64,000 nucleotides of DNA from contig NZ_CP109130.1 in the NCBI RefSeq assembly GCF_035917975.1, forward strand, positions 372,001 to 436,000, given 5' to 3'. This document shows, one piece after another, positions 17,970 to 27,341 of the stretch (within the stretch, counting starts at the first letter, position 1; each line of letters begins with the position of its first letter). A program made the position numbers and the translations under genes. Below the pieces are notes generated by a model that saw nothing but the letters and a program-made list of their open reading frames with translations, had not been told where the DNA came from and ran no database searches. The DNA is from Streptosporangium sp. NBC_01756 (GTDB taxonomy: Bacteria > Actinomycetota > Actinomycetes > Streptosporangiales > Streptosporangiaceae).

Positions 17970-20900
17970 ATGCGTTTCGGAGTGCTGGGCCCACTGGAGG
18001 TGTGGACGGCGGACGGGCGGCCGGTCAGGGTCCCGGAGCTCAAGGTCCGCGCGTTGCTCGCCGACCTCCTGGTGCACCGCGGGCGACCGGTGTCCGCGGA
18101 CAGGCTGATCGACGACCTGTGGGGCGGCGCACTGCCGAACAATCCGCTCGGCGCGTTGCAGAGCAAGGTCTGGCAGTTGCGGCGCGCACTTGAGGACGCC
18201 GAGCCGGGCGGCCGGGACCTGGTGATGTCCCGCCCTCCCGGGTACCAGCTGCTGGCCGAGCCCGACGCGGTGGACGCGGACCGCTTCCACGGACTGGCGG
18301 CGCGGGCACGGGCGAGTGACGACTCCCGGGTGCGCGCCGCCCTGCTGGCGGACGCGCTGGCGGTGTGGCGCGGCCCGGCGTTCGCCGACTTCGCCGACGA
18401 GGAGTTCACCCGGCCGGCGATAGCGCGGTTGGCGGAGCAGCGGCTGACCGCGTTGGAGGAGCAGGCCGAGGCGCGGCTGAAACTGGGAGAACACGCGCTG
18501 CTGGCCGACGAGCTCGGCGACCTGGTCGCCCGGCACCCGCTCCGGGAACGGCTGCGCGCCGCTCACGTACGCGCGCTGTATCTCGCGGGTCGGCAGAGCG
18601 ACGCGCTGAACAGCTACGGCGACCTGCGTGAGCAGCTGGCCGAGAGTCTGGGCCTGGCCCCCGGCCCCGAGCTCGCGGCCCTGCACCAGGCGATCCTGAC
18701 CCAGGACCCGGCACTTACGGCGGCGCCCTCCCCGACCACGGCCCGTCCGCCGACGAACGTGCCGAGTGCGCTCACCGACCTCATCGGCAGGGCCGAGGCG
18801 GTCGATGAGCTCCACTCGCTGCTGAGGACGGGCAGGCTGGTGACGCTCACCGGCGCGGGCGGGGTCGGCAAGACCCGGCTCGCGCTGGCGATCGCCGCAC
18901 AGGCCGGCCGGTTGTTCCCGGGAGGGGTGCGACTGGTCGAGTTCGGCGCGCTCGCCCCACCCTCACGTGCACCGGCCCACCCCCGGGGGCAGCGGGCCAC
19001 GGCTCCGACGACCGAGGTGCACGACGTGGTCGGCGAGGTCCTCGGGGTACGGGATGCCATGACGGCGAACACCGAGCACCTCTCGCTGACGGACCGCATC
19101 GTCCACGCGCTGGGAGACCACCCGACCCTGCTGGTGTTCGACAACTGCGAGCATGTGATCGAGCCGGTCGCCGAGCTGGCGGAGCGGTTGCTCAAGGCCG
19201 CCCCCCGGCTGCGGATCCTGGCGACCAGCCAGGAACCGCTGGGCATCACCGGCGAACACCTCCGGGCGGTGCGCCCGCTGCGGCTTCCCGCGCCCGCGAC
19301 GGACCTCGGCCCCGCCGCCGCGCTCCGGTTCAGCGCGGTGGAGTTGTTCGTGGCGAGGTCGAGCGCGGCGGCACCGGGCTTCATCCTCGACGAGACCAAC
19401 GTCGAGGCGGTCGTCTCGATCTGCCGGCGGCTGGACGGCATCCCCCTCGCGCTGGAAATGGCCGCCACCCGGGTCCGGGCAATGGGCGTGCACGAGGTGG
19501 CGGCCCGCCTCGACGATCGGTTCCACCTGCTGGCCGCGGGGGCGCGCAGCGCCCCCGCGCGGCAGCGAACGCTCCGAGCGGTGATCGACTGGAGCTGGGG
19601 GCTGCTCGGCGAGCAGGAGCGCGCGGTGCTCCGGCGGCTGGCCGTACATCCCGGCGGCTGCACACTCGCCGCGGCCGAAGAGGTCTGCGCCGGTGACGAC
19701 CTGGATCGCACGGAGGTCCTCGACCTGCTCGCCCGGTTGGTGGACTGCTCGCTGGTCGTCATGTCCGACGGCACGGACGGGCCCCGGTATCGACTGCTGG
19801 AGTCGGTCACGGCCTACTGCGTCGAACGCCTCCGGGAGGCGGACGAGCTCGAAGAGTTCCGGCTCAGGCACCGCGACTACTACACCGACCTGGCCGAACG
19901 CGCCGAACCGCGGCTGCGGGGCCACGACCAGCGACTGTGGCTGCGGCGCCTGGACGCCGAGACCGCCAACCTGCGCGCCGCGCTCGAAGGGGCGGCGCGG
20001 CTCGGTGACGCGGACCGCGCGCTGCGCCTCGCGAACGCACTGACGTGGTACTGGTACCTGCGCGGCCGGATCAGCGAGGCCAAGCGGTCGCTGACCATGG
20101 CGCTGTCGGCCGGCGACACGGCCCCCGCCGCCACGGTGGCCAGGGCCACCGCCTGGCTGGGCGGCATCAGGCTGCTGCTCGGCGGTAGCGCGGATCCATC
20201 GGCGGAGTACCGCACCACGCTGCGCTCCTACGACCAGATCGACGACCCGGGCGGGCGGGCCCGGATGGAGTGGTTCCTCGGATCGCACACGTACGGCATC
20301 GGCGATCTGTCGCCGAGTGAGGATCTGATCGGCCGCGCGCTGGCGACGTTCCGGTCACTCGGGGATCGCTGGGGTACGGCCGCGGCCCTGAGCAGCCGCA
20401 GTTTCCACGCGAAACTGCGCGGAGACTTCCAGGCGCTGCGACGGGACGGCGAACAGAGCCTGGAGCTGTTCCGGGACCTGGGCGACCAGTGGGGGGAGCT
20501 CCAGGCCGTGACACCGCTGGCGACGCTGGCCGAGGTCGTCGGCGACTACGAGCGGGCCGGGCGACTGTACCGGGACGGGCTGCGGATGGCCGAGGATCTC
20601 GGTCTGTGGCCCGAGGTCTCCTTCACGCTCTCCGGGCTGGGCCGGATCGCCCTGCTGTCGAAGGACTACCCGACGGCCAGGGAGTTCCACGAGCGGGCCA
20701 GACGGCTCGCCATGGAGCGGTCGGACACGTTCGGGGAGCAGTTCGCCGAGATCGGGCTCGGGCTGGGGGCGCGCAGGGAAGGAGATCTCGACACCGCCGA
20801 GGCGCACCTGCGCAGCGTGCTCGACCTGCACCGCCGGATGGGCTATGAGCCCGGCGTTCCCGCGTTGATCCTGGCCGAGCTCGGATTCATCGCGGAGCAC

Positions 20901-21275
20901 CGGGGCGATGCGCGCGCCGCCCTCGCCCTGCAGCTCGACGGCCTCGCCGCCGCCCGGACCGCCGGCGATCCCCGATCGGTCGCGCTGGCGCTGGAGGGCC
21001 TGGCCGGGGCGCAGATGCTGGCCGGCCATCCTGATCATGCCGCCCGGCTGCTGGGGGCCGCCGCGGCGGCCAGACTGTCGGTGCGGATACCGCTGCCGGC
21101 CGGCGAACGGTTCGACGTGGAGCGCATCGCCGCCAAGGCCGGGGACGCACTCGGTGATGCGGATTTCGCCGCCGAGTTCGACCTTGGCGGCGCGCTGCGG
21201 CCCGACGAGTACCTGGCGCACCCGTCCCTGGCCGGGCACACGCGACGGACACCGGTCAGGTCCGCGACGACCTGA
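17970..21275 (+). CDS. SARP-type regulator with BTAD, NB-ARC-like ATPase and TPR domains
   Basis: This 1101-residue protein starts at the ATG giving MRFGVLGPLEVW, the classical first strand of the OmpR-like winged helix. The order is: DNA-binding domain (about 1-95, with DDLWGG), bacterial transcriptional activation domain (100-250, with ARLAEQRLTALEEQAEARLK), and a STAND ATPase with Walker A LTGAGGVGKTRLALA near 295. A winged-helix/helical section follows, then TPR-like repeats to the end. AfsR-like proteins of this size activate antibiotic or developmental genes. It is divergent from the DHA2 efflux gene. Confidence 0.9.
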   Translation: MRFGVLGPLEVWTADGRPVRVPELKVRALLADLLVHRGRPVSADRLIDDLWGGALPNNPLGALQSKVWQLRRALEDAEPGGRDLVMSRPPGYQLLAEPDAVDADRFHGLAARARASDDSRVRAALLADALAVWRGPAFADFADEEFTRPAIARLAEQRLTALEEQAEARLKLGEHALLADELGDLVARHPLRERLRAAHVRALYLAGRQSDALNSYGDLREQLAESLGLAPGPELAALHQAILTQDPALTAAPSPTTARPPTNVPSALTDLIGRAEAVDELHSLLRTGRLVTLTGAGGVGKTRLALAIAAQAGRLFPGGVRLVEFGALAPPSRAPAHPRGQRATAPTTEVHDVVGEVLGVRDAMTANTEHLSLTDRIVHALGDHPTLLVFDNCEHVIEPVAELAERLLKAAPRLRILATSQEPLGITGEHLRAVRPLRLPAPATDLGPAAALRFSAVELFVARSSAAAPGFILDETNVEAVVSICRRLDGIPLALEMAATRVRAMGVHEVAARLDDRFHLLAAGARSAPARQRTLRAVIDWSWGLLGEQERAVLRRLAVHPGGCTLAAAEEVCAGDDLDRTEVLDLLARLVDCSLVVMSDGTDGPRYRLLESVTAYCVERLREADELEEFRLRHRDYYTDLAERAEPRLRGHDQRLWLRRLDAETANLRAALEGAARLGDADRALRLANALTWYWYLRGRISEAKRSLTMALSAGDTAPAATVARATAWLGGIRLLLGGSADPSAEYRTTLRSYDQIDDPGGRARMEWFLGSHTYGIGDLSPSEDLIGRALATFRSLGDRWGTAAALSSRSFHAKLRGDFQALRRDGEQSLELFRDLGDQWGELQAVTPLATLAEVVGDYERAGRLYRDGLRMAEDLGLWPEVSFTLSGLGRIALLSKDYPTAREFHERARRLAMERSDTFGEQFAEIGLGLGARREGDLDTAEAHLRSVLDLHRRMGYEPGVPALILAELGFIAEHRGDARAALALQLDGLAAARTAGDPRSVALALEGLAGAQMLAGHPDHAARLLGAAAAARLSVRIPLPAGERFDVERIAAKAGDALGDADFAAEFDLGGALRPDEYLAHPSLAGHTRRTPVRSATT

Positions 21276-21320
21276 CAGACCCGGCGATCCGGCCGAGGCC
21301 TTTCGCCGGCCGGTCGACGC

Positions 21321-21343
21321 CCGGTGGAACCGCCTTCCACCGG
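21321..21343. terminator. hairpin between two convergent SARP genes
   Basis: A perfect 9-base stem (CCGGTGGAA and its complement) with a 5-base loop lies in the 134-base gap between the convergent regulator genes. The position fits a bidirectional terminator. Confidence 0.5.
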
Positions 21344-21409
21344 CGGTTGTGCGCAGCGGATCCGGCGGACGCCGTTCCGGGATCCTTCGGAACCGGGGCC
21401 GGCCGGCGA

Positions 21410-24400
21410 TCACTCCACGGCGTTGCCGTCGAGGACGAGCGGTGGTCGCCCGGTGTCGCGGCTCCACCGGCCGTCGCCGGAGGGGGCAGCCGGTTCGGCT
21501 CCCCCGGAGAGGCCTGTGCCTCCCCGCAGTTCGCGGCGGAGTGTGAGGGCGTGGTGCAGGTAGTCCTGCGCCAGGCGGGTACGGCCCGCCGACCGGTGCA
21601 GCTCGCCCAGCGACTGGACGGTGGCCGCCTCGCCGCTCCGGTCGCCGAGCCGTTGAAAGATCAGCAAAGACCGCTCCAGCTGGTCGGAGGCGTGCGACGG
21701 GTCACCTCGGGTCGCCTGGAGCCCGCCCAGCCCCTGCATGGCGTAGGCCCCGCAGTGGAGGTCGCCGAGGCTTTCGAAGATGTCCAGTGCGTGTCCCTGG
21801 AACCGCATCGCCTGGTCGGGTTCCGCCACCAGGTCGTGCAGCCGCCCGAACTGCATGGACACGCAGCCCTCACGGTGGGAGTCCCCGATCTCCTTGGCCA
21901 GTCGCAGCGCCTCGCCCAGCCACTTCGAGGCCTGCTGCAGGTTGCCGGAGGCCAGGCAGGCCCGGCCGATGGCCTGCCGCGCGTAGGCCTCGCCGCTCTG
22001 GTCGCCCATGGCGAGGAACATGGCGAGCGCCTGCCGGAAGTACGCGAGCGCCCTGAGGTGTTGGCCGCAGAACTGGTTGACCGCCCCCAGCCCGCAGATC
22101 GAGGTCGCCTCCCCCCGCACGTCCCCCAGCTCGTGGAAGATCGTGAGGGATCGCCGGAACATCTCTCTCGCCTCGGCGTAACGGTCCTGGTAGAGGCCCA
22201 CCTGGGCCAGGCCGCGGAGCATGGCCGCCTCACCGTGGCGGTCCTCCGCCAGGCGCGCGGCGTCCAGGGCGACCCGGTGGGTGGAGTGCCACTCGTCGAA
22301 GTGACAGCGCAGGTCGAAATAGGGGACCAGGGCCGCGGCGAGCCCCCACGCCGATTCGGCCAGCCCGGCGTCGGCGGCCAGGCGCACCGCTCCGACCAGC
22401 GCGTCGTGTTCGGCGTCGAACCACGACAGCGGGTCGGCGGTCAGGCGCCTGAGGGTGTCCTCGGCCAGGTTCCAGCGGGTGGCTCTGATCGATGTCAGGC
22501 TGAAGAGCGTGGTCGGCAGCCGCGCTGTGGCGCTCTCGGCGGTGGCCATCCACGCGCCGAGCACCCGGATGAGGGCATGCCGCTCCGGGGCGCCGCCTGC
22601 CTTCTCCCTGGCGTTGCAGCGGACCAGGTCGTGCAGCCGGTAGCGCGGCTGGCCGATCGGGTCGGTTCCGACCAGTTGGAGCAGGTTCACGTCGACCAGG
22701 ACATCCGTGACGTCGTCGGTCCGCTGCCGGTCCAGCGCGGCGTCGACCACCCAGCCGGGCAGGGACTGCGGGCCCAGAAGCCCGAGCACCCGGAAGGCCC
22801 TTGCCGCGTCATCCGACAGCAGCCGGTAGCTCCGGTCGAGGCTGCCCCGAACCTCCAGGTCTCCGGCACGCAGTTCGCTGAGGCGGTTCGACTCGTCCTT
22901 CAGCCGCTCCCGCAGCACTCCGAGCGACCAGCTGGGCCGCCCCGCCAGCCGTGCTCCGGCGATCCTGACGGCCAGCGGCAGATAGCCGCAGGCATTCAGG
23001 ATCTCCGAGGCGGCCTCTTTTTCCGCCGCCAACCGCTCGGGGCCCACGATCCTGCCCAGGAGCTCCTCGGCCTCCGCGGGTGTCAGGAGGTCCAGTTCGA
23101 GTTGGAGCGCCCCGGGCAGTTCGGTGATCCGCCGCCGGCTCGTCACGAGCACCGCGCAGGCGTTGCCGGGCAGCAGCGGCCGCACCTGGGCGGCGTCGGC
23201 GGCGTCGTCGAGGAGGATGAGCATCGGGCGTTCGGCCAGGAGGGACCGGTACAGCGCGGAGCGCTCGTGCACCGTGCTCGGCAGAACGGCCTCACCGACC
23301 CCCAGCGCCCGTAACGCCTCGGCCAGCAGCTCGCCCGGGTCGGCCGGCACGTGCTCGGTCCCGCCGAGGTCCAGGTAGAGCTGTCCACCCGGATACCCGA
23401 TCCGTACGGCGTGCGCGCAGTGCACGGCCAGCACCGACTTGCCGATGCCCGGCGCCCCCGCCACCACCACGATCGAAGGCGGCCCGTCCGTCCGGCGCTC
23501 CACGGGTGACAGCGCCCGGGTGAGGACGACGACGGCCTCTGCCCTGCCGGTGAAGTCCGGCACGTCCGGGGGGAGCTGCTGGGGCGTGGAGACGGGCGCG
23601 ATGACGGCCGGCGGCTGGTGCGGCGCGACCGCGGCATCGGGTGCGAGAGGGTGGGTCACCCGCACGGCCGGTGGGAGCTCTCCCGCCAGGATGGCCGCGT
23701 GCGCCTGGCGCAGGTCCGCGCCGGGTTCGACCCCGAGCTCGGTGACCAGTTGCCGCCTGACCATGGCGTAGGTGTGCAGGGCCTCGCCCTGCCGGCCGCT
23801 CCAGTGCAGAGCGAGCATCAGCTGCTGCCAGAGATCCTCGCGGAAGGGATGTTCCTTCAGCAGCCGGCGCAGCTCGCCGATCGCGTCGGCGTAGTGGCCC
23901 CGGTCCATTCTCAGGGCGACCAGTTCCTCGGCGGCTCCCAGTCTCATCTCCGCCAGCGACTGGAGCCGGCCGTCCCAGAGCGGGCTGGCCGGCAGGTCGG
24001 CGAGCGGGGTGCCGCGCCACAGCGCGAGCGCCCGGCAGAGCCGGTCGAAGGCCTCGTCCGTACGGCCCGCCGCACGTGCCCTGACGATCAGATCCTCGAA
24101 GATCAGCGCGTCCAGCTGCCCGGGCGGCAACTCGATCACGTAGCCGGCCGGGCGGGCCTGGATCCGGGCGCCGGCCGTCTCCAGCAGGCCGCGCAGCGAA
24201 CTCACATAGGTGCGGAGGTTCGCGTGGGCGGACCGCGGCCGGTTCCGGGGCCACAGGATCTCAACGAGGAGGTCCGCGCCGACCACCTGGCCCGCGTCGA
24301 GCAGTAGTGACGCCAGCAGGATCCGGGGCTTCGTGCCGGCGATGTGAAGAGGCTGTCCCGAAGACCGGACGTCCAGGGTACCGAGCACGCTGAATGAGGG

Positions 24401-24415
24401 CTTATCAACCACCAT
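21410..24415 (-). CDS. AfsR/SARP-family regulator with STAND ATPase and TPR repeats
   Basis: This 1001-residue protein starts at the ATG that follows AAAGGAG by 11 bases; an earlier in-frame ATG lacks a site. The N-terminal winged helix reads FSVLGTLDVRSSGQPLHIAG, then ILWPRNRPRSAHANLRTYVS, and is followed by a BTAD domain to about residue 250. A Walker A in AGAPGIGKSVLAVH lies near 318, with LILLDDAAD as Walker B. The C-terminal third has repeated 40-residue units (for example ATSICGLGAVNQFCGQHLRA), typical TPRs. It shares this layout with the gene at 17970 but is divergent in sequence. It faces away from the M23 peptidase gene, which it might control. Confidence 0.92.
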   Translation of the reverse strand: MVVDKPSFSVLGTLDVRSSGQPLHIAGTKPRILLASLLLDAGQVVGADLLVEILWPRNRPRSAHANLRTYVSSLRGLLETAGARIQARPAGYVIELPPGQLDALIFEDLIVRARAAGRTDEAFDRLCRALALWRGTPLADLPASPLWDGRLQSLAEMRLGAAEELVALRMDRGHYADAIGELRRLLKEHPFREDLWQQLMLALHWSGRQGEALHTYAMVRRQLVTELGVEPGADLRQAHAAILAGELPPAVRVTHPLAPDAAVAPHQPPAVIAPVSTPQQLPPDVPDFTGRAEAVVVLTRALSPVERRTDGPPSIVVVAGAPGIGKSVLAVHCAHAVRIGYPGGQLYLDLGGTEHVPADPGELLAEALRALGVGEAVLPSTVHERSALYRSLLAERPMLILLDDAADAAQVRPLLPGNACAVLVTSRRRITELPGALQLELDLLTPAEAEELLGRIVGPERLAAEKEAASEILNACGYLPLAVRIAGARLAGRPSWSLGVLRERLKDESNRLSELRAGDLEVRGSLDRSYRLLSDDAARAFRVLGLLGPQSLPGWVVDAALDRQRTDDVTDVLVDVNLLQLVGTDPIGQPRYRLHDLVRCNAREKAGGAPERHALIRVLGAWMATAESATARLPTTLFSLTSIRATRWNLAEDTLRRLTADPLSWFDAEHDALVGAVRLAADAGLAESAWGLAAALVPYFDLRCHFDEWHSTHRVALDAARLAEDRHGEAAMLRGLAQVGLYQDRYAEAREMFRRSLTIFHELGDVRGEATSICGLGAVNQFCGQHLRALAYFRQALAMFLAMGDQSGEAYARQAIGRACLASGNLQQASKWLGEALRLAKEIGDSHREGCVSMQFGRLHDLVAEPDQAMRFQGHALDIFESLGDLHCGAYAMQGLGGLQATRGDPSHASDQLERSLLIFQRLGDRSGEAATVQSLGELHRSAGRTRLAQDYLHHALTLRRELRGGTGLSGGAEPAAPSGDGRWSRDTGRPPLVLDGNAVE

Positions 24416-24622
24416 GACCGCACTTACTCCTTTTGGGAGGCGCTGCAACCATTCATCGGGTTGTGGCGTACGAGCCGGGTAGGCCTTTATATCGATTTTG
24501 GATGATTTTTGTACCACTAATCCAGACCCTGGACCCCAGTAAGAGCCTTTCGGAGAGATCCAACAGACAGTGCACGGTGCCGGTCAAGGCTTCGCCCACC
24601 GGACCTGCGGGAAAGGATCCGC

Positions 24623-25606
24623 ATGAGACTCAACGGGGTACTCGCAGCGGGGTTCGCCCTGCTGATCGGCCTCGCGGGCGGCGCCGTCATGGCACCGAAC
24701 GCCGGCGCGGCGACAGGCACGGCGGGCGTCACGGCCGCCGTGCCCACGCCGGACCCGGCCAACAACCCGGCGGACGATCCGGCTGCCGAACCGCCGACGA
24801 TCATGGCGACCAACTTCCAGTTACCCTTCCCCTGCGGGCAGGTCTGGACGGGCAACTCCAGCGCGAGCAGTGCGCACCAGTCATGGGAGATCGACTTCAA
24901 CCGGGGCAGCACGGCCGACGCCGACCTGGGAGACCCCGTCGTCGCCGCGGCGGCGGGCACGGTGGCCATCTCGGCCCACCAGGGATCGACCAACGGCTAC
25001 GGCAACCTGGTCAAGATCGACCACGGCGGAGGATGGTCCACCTACTACGCGCACCTGAACTCGCGCGCGGTGAGCGCGGGCGCCACGGTCTCCCAGGGCC
25101 AGAAGATCGGCACGGTCGGCAACACCAGCAAGCCGGGCAACAACATCTCCCCGCATCTGCACTACGAGGTCCGCTCGGGCAGCAGTTACCCGTCCAACAT
25201 CCAGAAGGCCGTCTTCAACGGGACCACGTTCGGCTACCCGGCCCAGACGGTGACCTCCAAGAACTGCGGCGGCACCAGCAACCCCTACACCCCGCAGGAG
25301 GTCTGCGGCAGCGGCTACGACGTGATCGACAGCGCCGCGCTGGGTACGGCCGGCACCGTCTACCTGCTCTACAACAACTCCAACGGCTACAACTGCGTGA
25401 CCACCATCAAGAAGACCTCGCTCGGTGCGGCCACCGCCGTCAGCGCCTACCTGGAGGTGCAGGGCAAGACCCGCGTCACCGACTCCGGCAACTTCTCCTA
25501 CTACGCCGGTCCGGTGCGCGCCGCCGCGGCCGACAAGTGCGTCAAGTGGGGCGGCAAGGCGGGCTCCTCCGCCTATGACAGCCCCTTCGAACACTGCGGT
25601 AGCTGA
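24623..25606 (+). CDS. secreted M23 (LytM-type) endopeptidase with SapA-like C-terminal domain
   Basis: This 327-residue exported protein has a signal peptide ending near residue 30 (NAGAA). The M23 domain spans about 70-190: H85 begins HQSWEID, with five residues between His and Asp instead of the usual three, and H178-L-H180 begins HLHYEV. Such enzymes cut peptidoglycan cross-bridges and need zinc. The last 107 residues (NPYTPQEVCGSGYDV onward) carry four cysteines and resemble, from memory, spore-associated protein A (SapA) of Streptomyces. The same domain ends the next gene. GAAAGGA precedes the ATG. A hairpin after the stop suggests partly separate transcription from the amidase. Confidence 0.9.
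   Translation: MRLNGVLAAGFALLIGLAGGAVMAPNAGAATGTAGVTAAVPTPDPANNPADDPAAEPPTIMATNFQLPFPCGQVWTGNSSASSAHQSWEIDFNRGSTADADLGDPVVAAAAGTVAISAHQGSTNGYGNLVKIDHGGGWSTYYAHLNSRAVSAGATVSQGQKIGTVGNTSKPGNNISPHLHYEVRSGSSYPSNIQKAVFNGTTFGYPAQTVTSKNCGGTSNPYTPQEVCGSGYDVIDSAALGTAGTVYLLYNNSNGYNCVTTIKKTSLGAATAVSAYLEVQGKTRVTDSGNFSYYAGPVRAAAADKCVKWGGKAGSSAYDSPFEHCGS
25280..25606 (+). repeat. long direct repeat, copy 1 (SapA-like domain coding)
   Basis: This segment is nearly identical to 26794-27117. By eye about 11 of 320 bases differ, mostly clustered around KKTSLGAATAV versus KSSSLGTATAT, plus one extra codon at the end of copy 1. It encodes the shared C-terminal domain. Identity this high between different enzymes implies recent duplication or gene conversion. 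Confidence 0.9.
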
Positions 25607-25611
25607 TCTAC

Positions 25612-25655
25612 CGAAGGGCCGTCTCCGTCCCCGCAGGCCGGAGGCGGCCCCTTCG
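25612..25655. terminator. imperfect GC-rich hairpin between the M23 and amidase genes
   Basis: About 15 base pairs, with one bulge and one G-U pair, lie 5 bases after the M23 stop. This looks like an intrinsic terminator or attenuator that would reduce read-through into the amidase gene. Confidence 0.5.
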
Positions 25656-25683
25656 ACGAACCCCCATTTGTTGAGGAGAACCT

Positions 25684-27117
25684 GTGAAGGCCCGACTCCG
25701 CCGTTCAGCCATGCTGCTGGCCGGCTCGCTCATCCCCCTGGTGTGCCTGATGGGCCGGCCCGCGAGCGCCGCTCCCGCAGACCCCCTGACCGACGCCTTC
25801 ACCCATGCGGCCGCGGCCTACGACGTGCCCCGTGACCTGCTGGTCGCGGTCGGCTACGCCGAGACCCATCTCGACGGGCACCGGGGCGAGCCGAGCGCCA
25901 GCGGCGGCTACGGGGTGATGCACCTGGTCAGCAACCCGACCGTGCACGCCCTGGAACAGGCCGCGAAACTGACCGCCCAGCCAGTGGAGACGCTCAAGAG
26001 CGACGACGCGGCCAACGTCGCCGGCGGCGCCGCGGTGCTGCGCGCCCACGCCGATGAGCTCGGACTGGACGCGACCGCCCGCAAGGACGCCGGGAAGTGG
26101 TACGCGGCGGTGGCCGAATACGGCAACGCCTCCTCCCCCGAGGTGGCCCGGCTGTACGCCGACACCGTCTACGACCTGCTCGCCAAGGGCGTCACGGCGG
26201 CCACCCCGAACGGCACCGTGACCGTGAAGGCGCAGGCCGTGACACCCGAGCGCGGCACCTACGCCCAGGCCCCCGACCTGAACGCCCCCCGCCTGGCGGC
26301 GGCCGTGGACTACCCGGGAGCCAAATGGGTGGCCGCCAGTTCCAGCAACTACACCGTCTCCAACCGGCCGGCCAGCAACGCGATCGACCGCATCGTCATC
26401 CACGTGACCCAGGGCTCCTACGCCGGCACGATCTCCTGGTTCCAGAACCCCGCCGCCCAGGTCTCGGCGCACTACGTCGTCCGCTCCTCCGACGGTGACA
26501 TCACCCAGATGGTCCGCGAGAAGGACCGGGCCTGGCACGCCCGCGACTGGAACAGCCGCTCCGTCGGCATCGAGCACGAAGGCTACGTCGACAACGCCTC
26601 CTGGTTCACCGACGCGATGTACCGCGCCTCGGCCGCGCTGACCCGCAACATCGCCGACCGCTACAACATCCCCAAGGACCGCACCCACATCGTCGGGCAC
26701 GTCGAGGTGCCGGGCAACGACCACACCGACCCGGGCCCGTACTGGGACTGGGCGAAGTACATGCAGTACGTCGGCGGCAGCAACGGCGGTGTCAACCCCT
26801 ACACCCCGCAGGAGGTCTGCGGCAGCGGCTACAACGTGATCGACAGCGCCGCGCTGGGTACGGCCGGCACCGTCTACCTGCTCTACAACAACTCCAACGG
26901 CTACAACTGCGTGACCACCATCAAGAGCAGCTCCCTCGGCACGGCCACCGCCACCAGCGCCTACCTGGAGGTGCAGGGCAAGACCCGCGTCACCGACTCC
27001 GGCAACTTCACCTACTACGCCGGTCCGGTGCGCGCCGCCGCGGCCGACAAGTGCGTCAAGTGGGGCGGCAAGGCGGGCTCCTCCGCCTATGACAGCCCCT
27101 TCGAACACTGCGGCTAG
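25684..27117 (+). CDS. secreted N-acetylmuramoyl-L-alanine amidase (Amidase_2) with lysozyme-like N-terminus and SapA-like C-terminus
   Basis: This 477-residue exported protein has a GTG start after GAGGAGAACCT and a signal peptide ending near residue 30 (PASAAPA). Residues about 35-160 look like a transglycosylase/lysozyme-like helical domain, with E60 in YAETHLDGHRG followed by SGGYGVMHL. Residues 230-365 form an Amidase_2 zinc domain with H240 (IVIHVTQG), H339 (GHVEVPG) and D349 (HTDPGPYWDW) as likely ligands. The C-terminal 107 residues are the four-cysteine SapA-like domain shared with the preceding M23 enzyme. It would cleave the lactyl-amide bond of peptidoglycan. The N-terminal domain might add glycan-strand activity (inference). 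Confidence 0.9.
   Translation: MKARLRRSAMLLAGSLIPLVCLMGRPASAAPADPLTDAFTHAAAAYDVPRDLLVAVGYAETHLDGHRGEPSASGGYGVMHLVSNPTVHALEQAAKLTAQPVETLKSDDAANVAGGAAVLRAHADELGLDATARKDAGKWYAAVAEYGNASSPEVARLYADTVYDLLAKGVTAATPNGTVTVKAQAVTPERGTYAQAPDLNAPRLAAAVDYPGAKWVAASSSNYTVSNRPASNAIDRIVIHVTQGSYAGTISWFQNPAAQVSAHYVVRSSDGDITQMVREKDRAWHARDWNSRSVGIEHEGYVDNASWFTDAMYRASAALTRNIADRYNIPKDRTHIVGHVEVPGNDHTDPGPYWDWAKYMQYVGGSNGGVNPYTPQEVCGSGYNVIDSAALGTAGTVYLLYNNSNGYNCVTTIKSSSLGTATATSAYLEVQGKTRVTDSGNFTYYAGPVRAAAADKCVKWGGKAGSSAYDSPFEHCG
26794..27117 (+). repeat. long direct repeat, copy 2 (SapA-like domain coding)
   Basis: This is the partner of 25280-25606. It begins at the same NPYTPQEVCGSGY codons and ends at the stop codon of the amidase gene. 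Confidence 0.9.
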
Positions 27118-27185
27118 GTTCGCCGCCGGCGTGACGGTGCGAACCGGGGCCACCATCGCCTGAACAACCCGCAAGCCGCACCTCC

Positions 27186-27222
27186 CGCAAGCCCAGGTCG
27201 ACCCCACCGACCTGGGCTTGCG
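27186..27222. terminator. strong intrinsic terminator after amidase gene
   Basis: A perfect 15-base stem (CGCAAGCCCAGGTCG and its complement) with a 7-base loop lies about 70 bases after the amidase stop. The lack of a T-run is common for actinomycete terminators. Confidence 0.8.
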
Positions 27223-27327
27223 TCATGGAAGGGGCGCTTCCGCCCGGCCGGCGGTCTCCTGCGCGGACAAGCGGTGCGTGGTCCGCGGGGTTCCGCTGTC
27301 ACCGGCCAGCCGCCGTCGTATTTACGA

Positions 27328-27341
27328 CAAGTCGCGACTTG
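27328..27341. promoter_or_regulatory. perfect palindrome upstream of S8 protease
   Basis: CAAGTCGCGACTTG reads the same on both strands and lies 85 bases before the protease ATG, next to a small GAAAA-loop hairpin. It has the size of a dimeric repressor site. Confidence 0.4.
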
